Source: Xenosphaeropsis pyriputrescens
Lineage: Eukaryota > Ascomycota > Leotiomycetes > Phacidiales > Phacidiaceae
NCBI GenBank assembly: GCA_022609375.1
Contig: JAGKQE010000114.1
Coordinates: 1-64,000, forward strand
Reading direction: 5' to 3'
Length of the DNA: 64,000 bases
The notes below the pieces were generated by a model that saw nothing but the letters and a program-made list of their open reading frames with translations, was not told the origin of the DNA and made no database searches. How positions within the stretch are numbered: position 1 is the stretch's first letter; each line of letters begins with the position of its first letter. A program made the position numbers and the translations under genes. Positions 33,325 to 45,537 of this stretch are shown one piece after another.

Positions 33325-34326
33325 TTGTTGGATGGCGGGTATAATGCATAGTTTGCAAAAAGAGTCATGGAGAAGAGGAGTTGGCGCATGTGGATTATGA
33401 AGTACTGGTCTTTTCTGAAGTGGAAAGTCATTGTAGGAAAGATGCAGCTGCAACGTCCTGAAGAATTCATCTACAGCTTGAAGAGATATCTTGAAGAAGG
33501 ATGAAAGATGGCAAGTATAGGATTCAAATCCAAAGAGAGGTTCTTTGCTGCAAGTGCACAACACCTCAACCTGTTAGACAAAATGGAGTCGAAAGAAAAT
33601 TTCTGGATAATACAACAAGTATAATGGTGGAACGATCCTGAATGGATGATTTTGTGTTTAATTTAATTTATTTTACAGTCGATTGATATTGGAATTCAGC
33701 AGAACATCAGGCCGAATATACATCTACATATACATGTATACATATCATATATGTGTGTATATATATCAGCCACAGAATCATGATGCTCTGTCAAAATACA
33801 GCATACGAGCAAAGTCCTTGCGAAGAGATCTGATTGCCAAGTACAGAAGCAAATACAAAACCAGATGAAAAGTCCGATAAGTTACTCAACTACCTAGGTA
33901 GGTCGCGAGTAGATTGTGGATTTGTCAGATCAGCCTGTTAAGAAGCTAAAAATACATTGCTAACTTATTCATCTAAAGTGCAGTTAAAGAAATGGGAAGC
34001 TTCATTTAAACACCCATTGGTTGTGTGGTGATGGATATACGTCGGATCCGAAGCCTCAAGCCTCATTTTTACATTACGTGAGGTATAGTCTTCGGCTCCG
34101 ATGACTATGTCTATCATCCCATCAGATGTATGTATGTATATATGTATGTACATATATATGACTTGATGGACCTGGAATATATTTCAATCCTCACAACAGG
34201 AATCATTGGTATCTTCCAAACAAACACTTTACACAACATACATAACATACAAAACCTACGAATATCCCATCATTACAAAACCCATCAATCTCTCCACACC
34301 ACCTCAAGCCTCAGAGCATCACCAAC
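33325..34326. other. Intergenic interval downstream of NAT3
   Basis: About 1 kb, no supported gene. TATATG/CATATA-rich DNA lies at about 33718-33775 and 34125-34160, the latter shortly upstream of the next gene and a possible promoter element. A TACCTAGGTAGG motif is at about 33891-33902. Confidence 0.4.
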
Positions 34327-35001
34327 ATGCACATCCTAGTGATTGGAGCAACAGGCCGCACCGGCCAACTGGTCATCTCACTCGCCCTCGACCGCGGTCA
34401 CGAAGTAACGGCCCTCGTCCGCAACCCCAGCTCCCTCACCCTTCAAGCCAGGCTCTACATAGTCGAAGGCTCCCCCCTCGAACCCACCAGCATCTCCAAA
34501 GCCCTCGCATCGACGCCGCCATCGACGTCCCGGCCCACCGCCGTCATCGTCACCCTGGCATCAACCCGCACATCCGACAGCCCCTTCACGCCCTCGAATT
34601 CGCCGCCCCACCTCATGGCCGACACGCACGCCAACCTCGTCGCCGCCGCTCGCGCGCACGGCATCCGAAAGATCGTCACGATGGCTGCCGTGGGCGTGGG
34701 TGATTCATTGCCCAATCTCGTGTGCTTCATGCGTTGGCTCGTTCGCTGGTCTGACATGCGCGTTGCCTATGCGGATCACGATGCCGTGGATGGGATTGTC
34801 AGGGCCAGTGGGTTCAACTTTGTTCTTGTGAGGCCGACGAGGTTGACGGCTGGGGACGCTGGGCCTGTGAAGGTGTTTGGGGATACGGGTGCTGGACTCG
34901 GGGCCTTTGCGGGCATCTCGAGGGCTAGTGTCGCGTGCTTCTTGGTGGATGCTGTGGAGAGGGATACTTGGGATCGTAGTTCGCCTGTCATTGCGAATTG
35001 A
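34327..35001 (+). CDS. Atypical short-chain dehydrogenase / NAD(P)-binding protein
   Basis: A single-exon gene of 224 aa. It opens with the Rossmann dinucleotide motif MHILVIGATGRTGQ (GxTGxxG, residues 7-13) and ALVRNPSSL, typical of NmrA-like and other atypical SDR proteins. Later segments KIVTMAAVGVGDS and FVLVRPTRLT correspond to the beta-strands that line the cofactor and substrate pocket in this family. The usual catalytic YxxxK of classical SDRs is not evident, as expected in this subgroup. Substrate is unknown; it could be an oxidoreductase or a redox-sensing NmrA-type protein. The gene is not embedded in a pathway cluster. Coding GC is high in the third position compared with the flanks. 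Confidence 0.82.
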   Translation: MHILVIGATGRTGQLVISLALDRGHEVTALVRNPSSLTLQARLYIVEGSPLEPTSISKALASTPPSTSRPTAVIVTLASTRTSDSPFTPSNSPPHLMADTHANLVAAARAHGIRKIVTMAAVGVGDSLPNLVCFMRWLVRWSDMRVAYADHDAVDGIVRASGFNFVLVRPTRLTAGDAGPVKVFGDTGAGLGAFAGISRASVACFLVDAVERDTWDRSSPVIAN

Positions 35002-35860
35002 TGGGCTCCGTGGGTGGATTTGGGAGGATTGGGGTTTCGCTTTGTATGGGGTTTGAGTAGGTGTCAGGACGATGATGTGTTGGAGCAAGTGTGTTCAAGA
35101 GTATCCTCGGAGAGAGTCACGATCCAAGAAGTTAGTTGGCTCGTCAAGAACGAGAAGATGGCAATTGCCAGTTTTTCTCCTATCCTAGTAGTCGTGAAAT
35201 CCAGTAGTAGGTAGTTATTGAAGTTGTTCAATCACTTACCATTATCTCGACAAACATAACATAAATAGTAGTCAAAATAGGACACTATGAATCTTCAAGT
35301 CAGGATAAGCTCTTTATATCGATAGAGATTCCTTTGTATAGGTAAAAACGAAGTGCAAAGGCTCAGCTAGACGTGCACTTTTTCTACCTTTCGCTTTCGA
35401 TAAGGGGCCTCTTGGCTCGTTGGTGGAACCTTATCGCTTGTAGCAATATTTCTTGCCTTTACTTTACCGTGGACACATCATGACGACAAGAAAACAAGTC
35501 AAAAAAATGACAAATCAACAAGAAAACAATGAAGCTAGGATATAAACCTCTTACTTTCATTTTCAACCAAGAGCCCCAATGTTCTGCTACGAAGCATTCA
35601 CCCAATCATCGTCTTGCTTTCGTTCTTCTCTCATTTCCGCCTAAGTACTAAGGCTAGACGGCACCGGCTCACTCACAGTTCGTCGTGCGCCTCGACCACG
35701 TGCAACGCTCCTCTGGTGCTCCCCTCAAGCAATACTACCAAGGGTCTCGGGGAGAGTTCCAGCAAGACATGACATGACATGACTATGAAACCCGATTGAA
35801 GAGAGCGCAACTCTATCCGATGAACAGATTCCTTCAAGCCGCAGCGCGCGCCACACAATC
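35002..35860. other. Intergenic interval upstream of the Zn2Cys6 gene
   Basis: About 860 bp without a supported gene; expected to contain the promoter of the regulator. No defined site is recognised. Confidence 0.4.
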
Positions 35861-38545
35861 ATGACTCCGGGCCCAGGTCCCGTATTACCCATACCCCCCG
35901 CGGCCCGTATCGCTGAAGTTGAAGTTGAAGTTGAAGAAGTTGAAGTTGAAGCTGGAGCTGGAGCTGGAGCTGGAGCCGGAGCCGAAGCCGCAACCCCTCC
36001 CACTCCTCCTACGCCGGTTGAGAAGCCCAAGCGGCCACGCCCCGTGCTCAGCTGCCTGACATGCCGTCGCAAGAAACTCAAATGTGATCGCAACAGGCCC
36101 TGCAATCAGTGCCTGAAGGGTGGTGCTGCCGCCGCCTGCAACTTCCAGTCCAGGTCCAAGGCCAAGGCCAATGCCTCGGGCGCTTCTGTCAGCGACCTGT
36201 CCGAGCCGGATACCCAGTCTCGGAGGAAGGTCCCTCGCGTGGGGAATGGCGATTTCACCACTGTGAATCAGTATGCTTCTCCCCTGCCGTCGAGGCAGAG
36301 TGTTGCCTCGGGACTGCCGTCGGGGAGAAGCCCCGATGAGGTCAAGGATCTAGCGCTTCGAGTTGGGCACTTGGAGCAGGAGATTGAGAGGCTTCAGGGT
36401 GGATGTTCGAATTCAACATTTGGTTCTGAGAGGTCGACTAGGGGGGCTTGGCCTTGTGGTATTCTGAAGATCAAAGGATCAAGATCTCGTTATTACAGTG
36501 GTAATCATAAGCTTGTGTTGGTTCGACAGGTAAGCAGAGATAAACCCCCTGCGGGGACATGGGCAATCCTGTTATACCAGTACAAGACTGATGAGAATAG
36601 TTTGATGAAGTTATGGATTATATCCAGAATGATCTAGTTGCAAGTTCAGAGATGACTGATTTGATGAGAGAACTCCGCTATTTTCAAACGACTTTCAAGA
36701 CGCACGATGAAGATGCTGCACGTCCATTAAATCTATCTCTGTTTGGAAGCACAATCTCTTCCCTATTGGACATCCTGCCCTCCAAAAGTGTGTGCGATGA
36801 AGCCGTCGAAGGCTATCTTGCCACCTTCGAGAAGGCATTGAGGATTTTACACGTGCCAACATTCTTGAATGAATACAAGGCATTCTGGTCTGCTCAAGAC
36901 CAACAGGGTCCGGAGTTCGAGGGATTTGTAGCAGAATTGACAGTCATTATAGCCGTTGGATTTATTGTCAGCAACACCTCATCATTCATCAGCGAGACTT
37001 CGCAAACCACTGTTTCTCATCATGAGCAGCTCCAGTGCGTTGAGACTTGGCTACGAAACTTACGTGGCAAAAGGCGTTTGCTTATGAGTACCATGCGAGC
37101 ACACTGCCTTCTCCTGGCAGCAAAAAGGCTGAATTCAAAAGATGCTACCCACATGTGGAGCGATTGTGGATTTCTAGTCCGTTGTGCACTTGCTATGGGC
37201 CTACATCGAGATCCTACCGAGTGCCATGATATTTCCATTTTCCTTCGCGAACAGCGAAGACGCCTATGGGCGACCGTTATGGAAATGGATTTTCAAATAT
37301 CAATGGTAGCTGGAATGCCCACCATGATCCAAACTGCAACCTTCACCTGCGAACTTCCCCTGAACCTGAATGACAGAGATATCTACGAAGAAATGGTCGA
37401 TGAACCGATACCAAAACCCATGACTGAAAAGACAGACACTACCTCTCACATACTGCTTGCCAAATCGCTACCGTTACGATTAGAGGCCTTGCAAGTAGCC
37501 AACAATATTGGCAAGGAGTCGGACTACGGACGCATCCTGCGAATAGGCAGGGGCATTGAAGATCTCCTCCAACACCTTCCAAATACCCTGCGCGCCGACC
37601 TATTCGTTGGCAACACTAACAAATCACCCGGCGAGCTGTTTGACGATATCATATCAGACATCTACCTACGACGAGTGCTAGTAAGTCTCTACCGACCCTT
37701 CGTCCTCTACGCACCACAAGACGGCGAATACGAAGAAGCGCGACGGGCATGCGTGCGCTCATGCCTCGTGATCCTCTCACACGGTGACCTCTTCGACCCC
37801 GCAACCTCCACATTCCCTATCATCGACGCCAAAAAATACTGGGACCTCTTCCACCGCTTCTGGGCCGCGGACATCTACCACGCGGCACTGACGGTCTGCG
37901 TGGACCTGCGCACGACGGCCATGTCGCCGTCCAGCCTCGAGCTGACGCACGACGTCGCCGCCGAGGGCCGCATCTTCAACTCCAGCCCCGAGATGGTCAA
38001 GGTCGCGCTCGTCAGCACCGTCGACTCGCTGCTCAGCAACCTGCTGCGCCGCATCGGCGAGTCCGGCATCGACCTGCGCGACTGCCTGTGTCTGTCCCTC
38101 GTCCTCAACTCCGTCCGCCCCGCCGCCACCGCCAACAAGAAGGCCGCCCTGCGCCAGGCCGTCGACAGGGTCATCGAGGCCTGCAGGCAGATCACGGCCG
38201 TGTATGAGGACGCGCCCGTCGAGCCGTCGCAGGTATGTGCACGCGCATGCGCTCTCGTGATCCCCGTACGCCCTGCTGATGTCCTATCCTAGGCTAACGC
38301 TGCGCAGGCCGTGAATATCGATACGCCCTCCACCACGGCGGGCGCCAACGTCTTCCCCGACACGTCGGGCCTAGATGGCGAGCAGCTCGGCATGCAGTTC
38401 TTTGCTGGCTTGGACTTTGTGAGTTGCACATCCCGTATCCCGCTTCCGTGGCTGATGTCGTGTGACGCAGTCGACGGATTTCGATGTCGGCTTCGAGGGT
38501 CTTGTCGAGGCCGATCGGCATACGTTTGATGCTTGGTGGGCTTGA
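35861..38545 (+). CDS. Zn2Cys6 fungal-specific transcription factor
   Basis: Exons 35861..36529, 36601..38232, 38308..38418 and 38471..38545 give 828 aa. The first 50 residues are low complexity (Glu-Val then Ala-Gly repeats). The binuclear zinc cluster has Cys at 65, 68, 75, 81, 84 and 93 (spacing 2-6-5-2-8), with the basic RRKKLKC between. A short coiled coil (about 165-185) probably dimerises. The fungal_trans middle homology region runs from about 290 to 600 (LHVPTFLNEYKAFW, LAMGLHRDP, RRRLWATVMEMD). The C-terminal end is FDAWWA. The third intron's acceptor is ambiguous: 38292 or 38307, in the same frame, adding or removing five residues; I chose 38307 because of the CTAAC branch point just before it. 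Target genes are unknown. Confidence 0.87.
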
Positions 38546-39457
38546 TGCTGCGCCTGTGTCTCGGGTAGGGAAGAGGAGGGGGGGGGGGGGGGGGTAGGGT
38601 TGAGGAGGTTGTGACAGACTTGTGGAGGTTGACGGCTGAGAAACTGAGATGGTGTTGGATATCGTCGCATACATGTACCATGTATAATCCCCGCATCTGA
38701 ATAGCGAAAACCCTACCCGGGTAGGCACTGGAAGCCATACACCTCAACAGATTATACTCCGCTCAAACCCCCGTCTCATGATGTATAATAAACAACTCCC
38801 GTAACCGCACTCCCCCTCTCGGAATCGCTATGCACCGCCGTGCGTCGCTATGCTTCTTGGCGGTATGCATAGGTCGTAGTGCATATCTGCTAGACCCGTC
38901 GGATACCGACATCCTTGGGATGAAAGCCTCGATATGAGACATTGCAACGATAGACATTGCACCCGGCGAGCGGCTATCCCATTTCGGTTCCGCGTCGGCT
39001 CGACGGTTGAAGCAGCGCGGTTTGATGTGGGGGGGGGGGTTGGAATATGGGGTGTTTGGGTTTGTGTATCTGTGGTCGAGAGGGTTTTTGGATGTGTGGT
39101 TTTTGGATGGAGGATGGAGGATGGAGGATTAGGGTCTAGTTTTATATGAGGATGGAGGGAGGGAAGGAAGGAAGGAGGGAGAGGGTGGGAAACGGAGGTG
39201 AGTGAGGGACTTTTACTGGCGGAAGCGGTTGGAATGGATTCTATTATATTGAGTGTAATAGTTTGAGTGCAATAGTCACATATATAGGAATTAGAACTTC
39301 AGTCTGGTATCTATTATGTAGTCTTTACGACCCCAGTAATACAGATTCAGCTTGCTATACACACAAGCCATCCTGCCATTCAACAGTAACGCATCATGCA
39401 TCGTGAACCCCCAAACAAAGGATTCACCCCCTAGCAACGCCCACAGACCCTCACCAA
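38546..39457. other. Intergenic interval between convergent Zn2Cys6 gene and PFS2
   Basis: About 910 bp, no supported gene. A run of about 17 G at 38578-38594 lies 33 bp after the stop of the regulator, and another G run lies near 39030-39040. GGAGGAT-type repeats are at about 39105-39180. Confidence 0.4.
38578..38594. repeat. Poly-G tract
   Basis: About 17 consecutive G residues; its length may be uncertain because such runs are error-prone in sequencing. Confidence 0.7.
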
Positions 39458-41905
39458 CTATCGCACCCGAGTATACTTCCCCCTCCTCTGCTCCTGCTGC
39501 AAGCTCTCCTCCTGACTAGGCAACGGCCCTCTCTTCCTAATACCACCATTAGCATCCACCTCGCCCTGGACACCAAAGCCAGGGATCCCAGCAACGGCAC
39601 CGACGCCAGCAGGCGGAGGCGGTGGCGGGAATCCAGCAGCACCGGGCGGTGGAGGCGGCGGGAAGCCACCGGGCAGCTGGAAGTTGGGCGGCAAGAGGCC
39701 AGGCGGCGGGGGCACAAAGGAACCGTTGGCGCCGAAGCCGGGCGGGGGCGGCAGGCCGGCCTTCTTCATCATGTCGGCGAGGGCGGCGAAGTCGGGCGGA
39801 TTGTTCGGGTCCATGGGCGGCAGGCCCGACATACCGGGGAGGAGGGACATGGACATGGGTAACGGGGGTGGTGGCGGCTGGGCGGCGCCGAGGCCGGGCA
39901 TGTGGGCGCCGGGATTGGTGAGTTGGGGGAGTGGCAGGCCTGGGATTCCCGGGAAGCCGGGGAGTTTGGGCGGCATTTTTTGGTCGACGAGGCCTTCGTT
40001 CTCGTCTTCCATCTCTTGCTCCTCCTCTTCTTGGCGCATGCGTCGTCCGCCCCGTCGGTCCCATGTGCCCTGTGCTTCGGCGGCCGACTCGCCGATGTGG
40101 TAGCGGTCGTTGAAGGTGTCGGTGTCACCCGGTCGTGCGCGAGACCAGAAGCGTGTTACGCGGTCGTTTGAGCCAGAGGCGAGGATATGACCCAGCGGGT
40201 GCCAGTCTAGGGACCAGATGGCGAAATCATGGGCATAGGTGATCTTATGTGCTGGATAGATTGTTTGTGCGGGTGCTGTAGATGGATCAGGGCTCTCGTA
40301 TGGTGGAATGCTTGCAACTGTGCCATCCGGCGCGTTGGGTTCGTCGAGAAGGTAATGGAAGAGAGCTCCATCGGATCCTCCTGTGCTGAGCAAGGATGGA
40401 TGGATAGGATGCCATGCGAGGGTTGAGATATCTTTCTCGTGACCCTTGAGTAAGCATATATCACGCATCATGCGAAGATCAAACACACGAGCGGTTTGGT
40501 CCCTAGCTGATGTTGCAAGACACTGTCCGCGAACAGGCTCGAACAGAGTCTTTGTGATTGTGTTCTTGTGACCATGAAGTGTAGTGAGACAACGACCAGT
40601 TCGTGGATCCCATAATTTTACCAAGTGATCCTTTGAACCCGAGACAAGAAGACCCTTTGTTGGATGCCAATCTACAGTTTTTGCATCCCATCCGTGACCA
40701 GTCAAGGACAATTCTTCGACACCGCCTGCGAAATCGAAGATCTTAAGTGTTGAGTCATCTGACGCGGTCGCAAATTTCGAGTCATTTGGACTGAAGCAGA
40801 TATCTCTGATTGGGTCACTATGACCTTGAATAACTTTGACGTTGTTGAAGTTTGGTTGCCAATATTTGATGAGACCATCGTGATCAGCTGATAAAAGCCA
40901 ATCATCGTTATGTGAGTATGAAAGTCCTCTGATTGCAACATCGTGTGCTTGCATGATGGTCTCGAAATTGAAGGCTGTACCATTCCACAGAGTGAATTCT
41001 CCACTACTCGAGGCGGTTACGAGTCTTCGACCCTCCGGTGTCCATCTGACCACATTGACAGGATGCTTGATCTTGTTGAGAGAGGAGTGAAGATGGCGAG
41101 CTGGGATGGAATCGGCAGGACTATTGACTCGTGCCAGGGGTGGAAGCATCTATATTGTTAGTCGTTGGTGTTTCGTGTCTGATTTCTTGCCCAATGGATC
41201 ATCGAAGAGACCGTATAGACGAGCCAAGAGTACTTACATCCACTATGTAACTTGGACTTGGTCTTTCCATGAAGCCTTCATGACCACCTTGATACCGAGG
41301 TTTCCGGTTACGCATCCAATGAACCATAGTAGAGCCATAGTCGGTTACAGGACCTGTGAGGGACATTGATTAGCAAATGACTTGTACAAACTTATAAGAT
41401 ATTGTATATGGCAACCAGTTGGACATTGACATATGTATGTCGTGTGTAAAGGAGAAATGGAAAGAGGACGCAAGAAAAGAAGAACAGAGAGGAGATGTAC
41501 ATTGATGAAGAGGATGAGCAAATCGCATTGTAAAAGAAGTTGGAGAGAAGTTGGGAAGAAGTTGAAAAGAATGTGTAGGTGGATATTGCACGAGGTGAAC
41601 GAGAATAGACAAGAATGAAGTCGCGTGACCGGTGAGCAGGAGAAGACGGAGAGAAAAGAAGCAACAGGACGAGGAAGAGGCAGATTGCAAAGAACAACAG
41701 CAATGAAACAATGACATTAAACAAACAAACAAAACAAAACAAATTGCAAAGAACAAGAACAAAAAAGGCATAATGATTGCAAGAGATGGATATTCTACAT
41801 ACGACGACCACGACCTCGACCAAAGCCAGCAGCAGTCTCGCCTCCACCAGATCCTCCACCAGTCGCAGCAGCAAAGTCGCGCTCAGCTCTTTGTTCATAT
41901 GCCAT
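39458..41905 (-). CDS. PFS2: Polyadenylation factor subunit Pfs2 (WDR33-like)
   Basis: Exons (minus strand) 41803..41905, 41238..41353 and 39458..41149 give 636 aa. Exon 1 starts MAYEQRAERDF and ends in an RG-rich segment. Exon 2 gives DYGSTMVHWMRNRKPRYQGG, the conserved N-terminal hallmark of Pfs2/WDR33. The WD40 propeller spans about 95-405 (LVTASSSGEFTLWNG, FATASDDSTLKIFDF, LVSGSKDHLVKLWDP). The C-terminal region (about 450-620) is Pro/Gly/Met-rich, like WDR33 rather than the short yeast protein. Pfs2 is part of the cleavage and polyadenylation factor that recognises the poly(A) signal and couples cleavage to poly(A) addition. The first intron is 449 bp, exceptionally long for this window; the second is 88 bp. 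Confidence 0.93.
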
Positions 41906-43334
41906 GACTTATTGTGAGAGTTGCATGGCGGATCGACTGGAGCTTCCGTCGACAGAAAAGAAGCCGTTGATTTCAGACTACGAGGCTGTGAGGATTGATG
42001 TCTGTCGAGGGGATATATCGAGGGGAATGTCGATGGGGAGATGCAAGTGATTAATTGTATTTGCGGGCAAGACGAGATGAGATGAGATGAGATGAGATGA
42101 GTAGAAGTAGAAGTAGAAGTACAAGTTAAAGTTGAAGTTGTAGTTGAAGTTCAAGATCAAGTTCAAGTTCAAGTTGATGAGAATCCGCGACTGCACACGA
42201 AGGGTCATGCTTATGCTCATGCACGTGGACATTTGATATGGCTGGCCATCGGAACGGATCAACGTGTCGGCGAGATCATTTTCACCCAGTGGATGGTCAA
42301 GGCAATTGTCACGTGAGAGCGACATGTTCTTTTTCCCTTTCCCTCTTGCTTGCAGATAGAAGGTGATGATTCCACGTGACTCTTGGGTCTTATCCACCCA
42401 TATTCTTCTGCTATTTGTTATTTATTTATTTATTCATTTATTCATTCACGGATTAATTGTTTATTATTCTTGATTTATTTATGACCATTACCATTATTCT
42501 TACTATCATTATTATCATTAATCATCTGTAATTATCCACTCTCCTATCCCAATTGATACTCGTTATTAGGACTACCGTGTCTACTTCAGGATGAGGTAAA
42601 ATACCAGAGCATCATCTTAACCCAATTAGAACCAGAATTAGAATTAGACAGAGAAAGCGTCATCTTCACCGACAATGTTATTTCTCAAATATTCAATATC
42701 AAGCATAAGTTGAGCATCTGAACTCTACATGATTTGACTTTGGCTTTGGAATTAACTTAAAATTAAGAGGCTCAAAGTAGAATATATTATCACATACCTC
42801 ATCATATATATATATATATATACATATACCTTACCCCTTCTAGATAGCCAAGGTCGTCGAATAACAGCTTAACAACTTAAAAGAGACCTCGCCAACTCAA
42901 ATCCGAATTCAAATTCATATCCATTCCCCGCTCATACCAGGTATATACATACATTGGTACATCTCCCCTGCATTTACATTTACATTTACATTTACATCTG
43001 CATCTGCATCTCCATCTCCATCTCCATCTCGACTTGACTTTCGACTTCACATCCCCCTTCACTAATCCACTCGGACCCTGCATCTGTCTGTTGAAGCCTC
43101 TTTATCTCAACCTCAATCTCAATCTCTATCCCGCATTACGTCGACTCTGCATGGTGCAGAAGCCTTCACTCTTCACCAATCACAGCTTCATCTCCCATCT
43201 CCTAGCTCCTGGCCATTGGACCATTTTCAACCCCATAACCGGCCTGTTCTGTGAATGTTCTCAAAGCAGATCTTTGTAGACTTCTTCTTCTTCTCCTTCT
43301 CCTCCTTCTCCTTCTTCACCAAATACCAACAAGA
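41906..43334. promoter_or_regulatory. Divergent promoter interval between PFS2 and the DGAT1 gene
   Basis: About 1.4 kb, no supported gene. Near PFS2 it has GAGAT repeats (42074-42098) and AGAAGTA/AAGTTGA/AAGTTCA repeats (42100-42177). Near the DGAT1 start it has CATTTA then CATCTG and CATCTC six-base repeats (42970-43030) and a pyrimidine tract (43277-43318), probably in the 5' UTR. Confidence 0.45.
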
Positions 43335-45146
43335 ATGGCCACAATGACAGACACTGCCATGACGTCTGGTCATGAAGTCGGCACTACAAGTAATGGCCAG
43401 ACAACTTCGCGTACAAGCACCACAACTACAACTACAACTACAAATGCTGCTACTGCTGCCGCCGCCGCTACTACACCACCGATAAGAGCTCCAGATACCT
43501 TCAAAATATACGCTCAGCGTAAATATCGCCATGTAGCCGCTGCTCATTCAAAGCCAAGACATTCAATTCTCAGTCATGATTCTGATGCCGCCCCATCATT
43601 TTTGGGCTTTAGAAACTTGATGGTCATTGTATTGGGTAAAAATTACCCACTTCCAGGAGGCGAATAAACCCCATCACTAACATAACCCACAGTGGTGTCC
43701 AATCTTCGACTGATGATTGAGAACTTCAGCAAGGTACGTCTCTACTGTATCTCCAGATTTCACAATACAGACTGACATGATAGCTAGTATGGCGTACTCA
43801 TTTGCATCAGATGTCACGATATTCGTCGCCAAGATATCATGCTGGGATTTCTCCTGTACATTCTCATCCCCTGTCACCTGTTCGCAGCATACTTGATTGA
43901 ATTGGTAGCCGCCCAACAAGCGCGATCATCTCTTGCAAGAAGCAAGAAATCCGATGGAGTTACAGTAGTCACCGAAGAAGAAGCCGGGAAGAAATTCCAA
44001 TCGGCATGGAAAATCATCGGTTGGGCACATGGTATCAACGCCTCACTGTGCCTACTCATCACCTCTTGTACGGTCTACTGGGCAATTCACCATCCCGCCA
44101 TTGGAACCATCTGCGAGATCCACGCCGTAATAGTCTGGCTCAAGACGGCCTCGTACGCCTTCACGAACCGTGATCTTCGACACGCATACCTCCACCCTTC
44201 AAAGAGGGAGTCGGATGCCGTGCCAGACATCTATTCCACATGCGCCTATCCCACCAACATCACCCTCGGAAACCTCACCTACTTCTGGTGGGCACCAACA
44301 CTCGTCTACCAACCCGTCTACCCACGCACCACGTCGATCCGCAAGCTCTTCGTCCTGAAGCGCATGACGGAAGTCTTCGGCCTCTCGGTCTTCATGTGGA
44401 TCATGAGCGCCCAGTACGCGGCGCCGGTGCTGCGCAACTCGCTGGACAAGATGGCGACGCTGGACATCACATCCATCCTCGAGCGGCTCATGAAGCTATC
44501 GACCATCTCGCTCGTCATCTGGCTGGCCGGCTTCTTCGCCCTCTTCCAGAGCTTCCTCAACGCCCTGGCCGAGGTCACGTGCTTCGCCGACCGCGAGTTC
44601 TACACCGACTGGTGGAACAGCCCGTCGGTCGGTGCCTACTGGCGCACCTGGAACAAGCCCGTCTACAGCTTCATGAAGCGCCACGTCTTCTCGCCGCTCG
44701 TCGGCCGCGGCTGGACTTCTGGCCGCGCGAGCATCGCCGTCTTCGTCTTCTCCGGCGTCTTGCATGAATTGCTCGTGGGTATCCCCACGCATAATATCAT
44801 CGGTATGTTCGAATCACGTCACTCATTCCTCACCCTTTACTCAACATCCATCCCATCCCAATCCCAACCCCAACCCCCCTCCCCTCCAGAAACCACCAAA
44901 CTAACCCCTTACTCCCCACCCATAGGCGTGGCCTTCATAGGAATGGTGGCCCAGCTCCCGCTCATAGCGCTGACAACGCCGCTGGAGAGGATGCGCGGCA
45001 TCAACGGCAAGATCGTCGGCAACTGCATCTTCTGGGTGTCGTTCACGCTCATCGGACAGCCGCTCGCGGCGCTGCTGTATTTCTTTGCGTGGCAGGCTAA
45101 GTACGGGACCGTTAGTCGGACTTGGTTGACTTCTTTTAAGGGTTGA
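43335..45146 (+). CDS. Diacylglycerol O-acyltransferase, DGAT1 type (MBOAT)
   Basis: Exons 43335..43635, 43693..43733, 43788..44802 and 44926..45146 give 525 aa. The first 55 residues are Thr/Ala-rich and disordered. From about 75 a string of hydrophobic segments begins (FLGFRNLMVIVL, YGVLICIRCHDIRRQDIMLGF). The MBOAT signature FYTDWWNS is at 385-392, and the presumed catalytic histidine lies in FSGVLHELLVGIPTH, at about residue 440. This motif set separates DGAT1/sterol acyltransferase relatives from other MBOATs, and the length and sequence fit DGAT1 best; a sterol O-acyltransferase (Are) is the alternative. The enzyme makes triacylglycerol from diacylglycerol and acyl-CoA at the ER and lipid droplets. 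Exon 2 is only 41 bp. Convergent with the Ste14-type gene. Confidence 0.88.
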
Positions 45147-45537
45147 GGTGGGGTTGGGTATGGGTATGAGTATGAGTATGAGTATGAGTATGGGTATGGG
45201 TATGGGTATGGGCATTGTAATTGTTATACAGAGTCACGGGAATCTCGTGGATGGAATTAGGGATCAAAATTTCAATGTCACGCTTTGCATGTCATGGATC
45301 ATAGGGTTGGATGAGTGGGACGGTTGCTTGTTGGGTGGTCTTGTAGGTAGATTAGAAGCAACACGCATAACCCATATCCTTTCCCGTCCTCGTCCTCGTC
45401 CCCATCCCGCCCTTCTCCATGTCTGGGAAACGCAGGGTATAGAGATGGCTAGTCTAGTCCGGGTCCCGAAATACCCTGCCCTGCCAGACCCATTCCTATA
45501 CCCGTCATTATCGCTATATGGGCGAGAGTCGTGGCGA
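45147..45537. other. Intergenic interval between the DGAT1 and Ste14 genes
   Basis: About 390 bp of shared 3' flank. A 6-bp repeat at about 45156-45212 changes from TATGGG to TATGAG and back. No gene is seen. Confidence 0.45.

Noticed and set aside
33028..33564. 178-aa minus-strand frame opposite NAT3
   Set aside because: Opposite-strand shadow of the acetyltransferase; no domain.
34327..38545. Possible biosynthetic cluster (NAD(P)-binding enzyme next to a Zn2Cys6 regulator)
   Set aside because: No backbone synthase, P450 or transporter is present nearby, and the neighbours are housekeeping genes, so a metabolite cluster is not supported.
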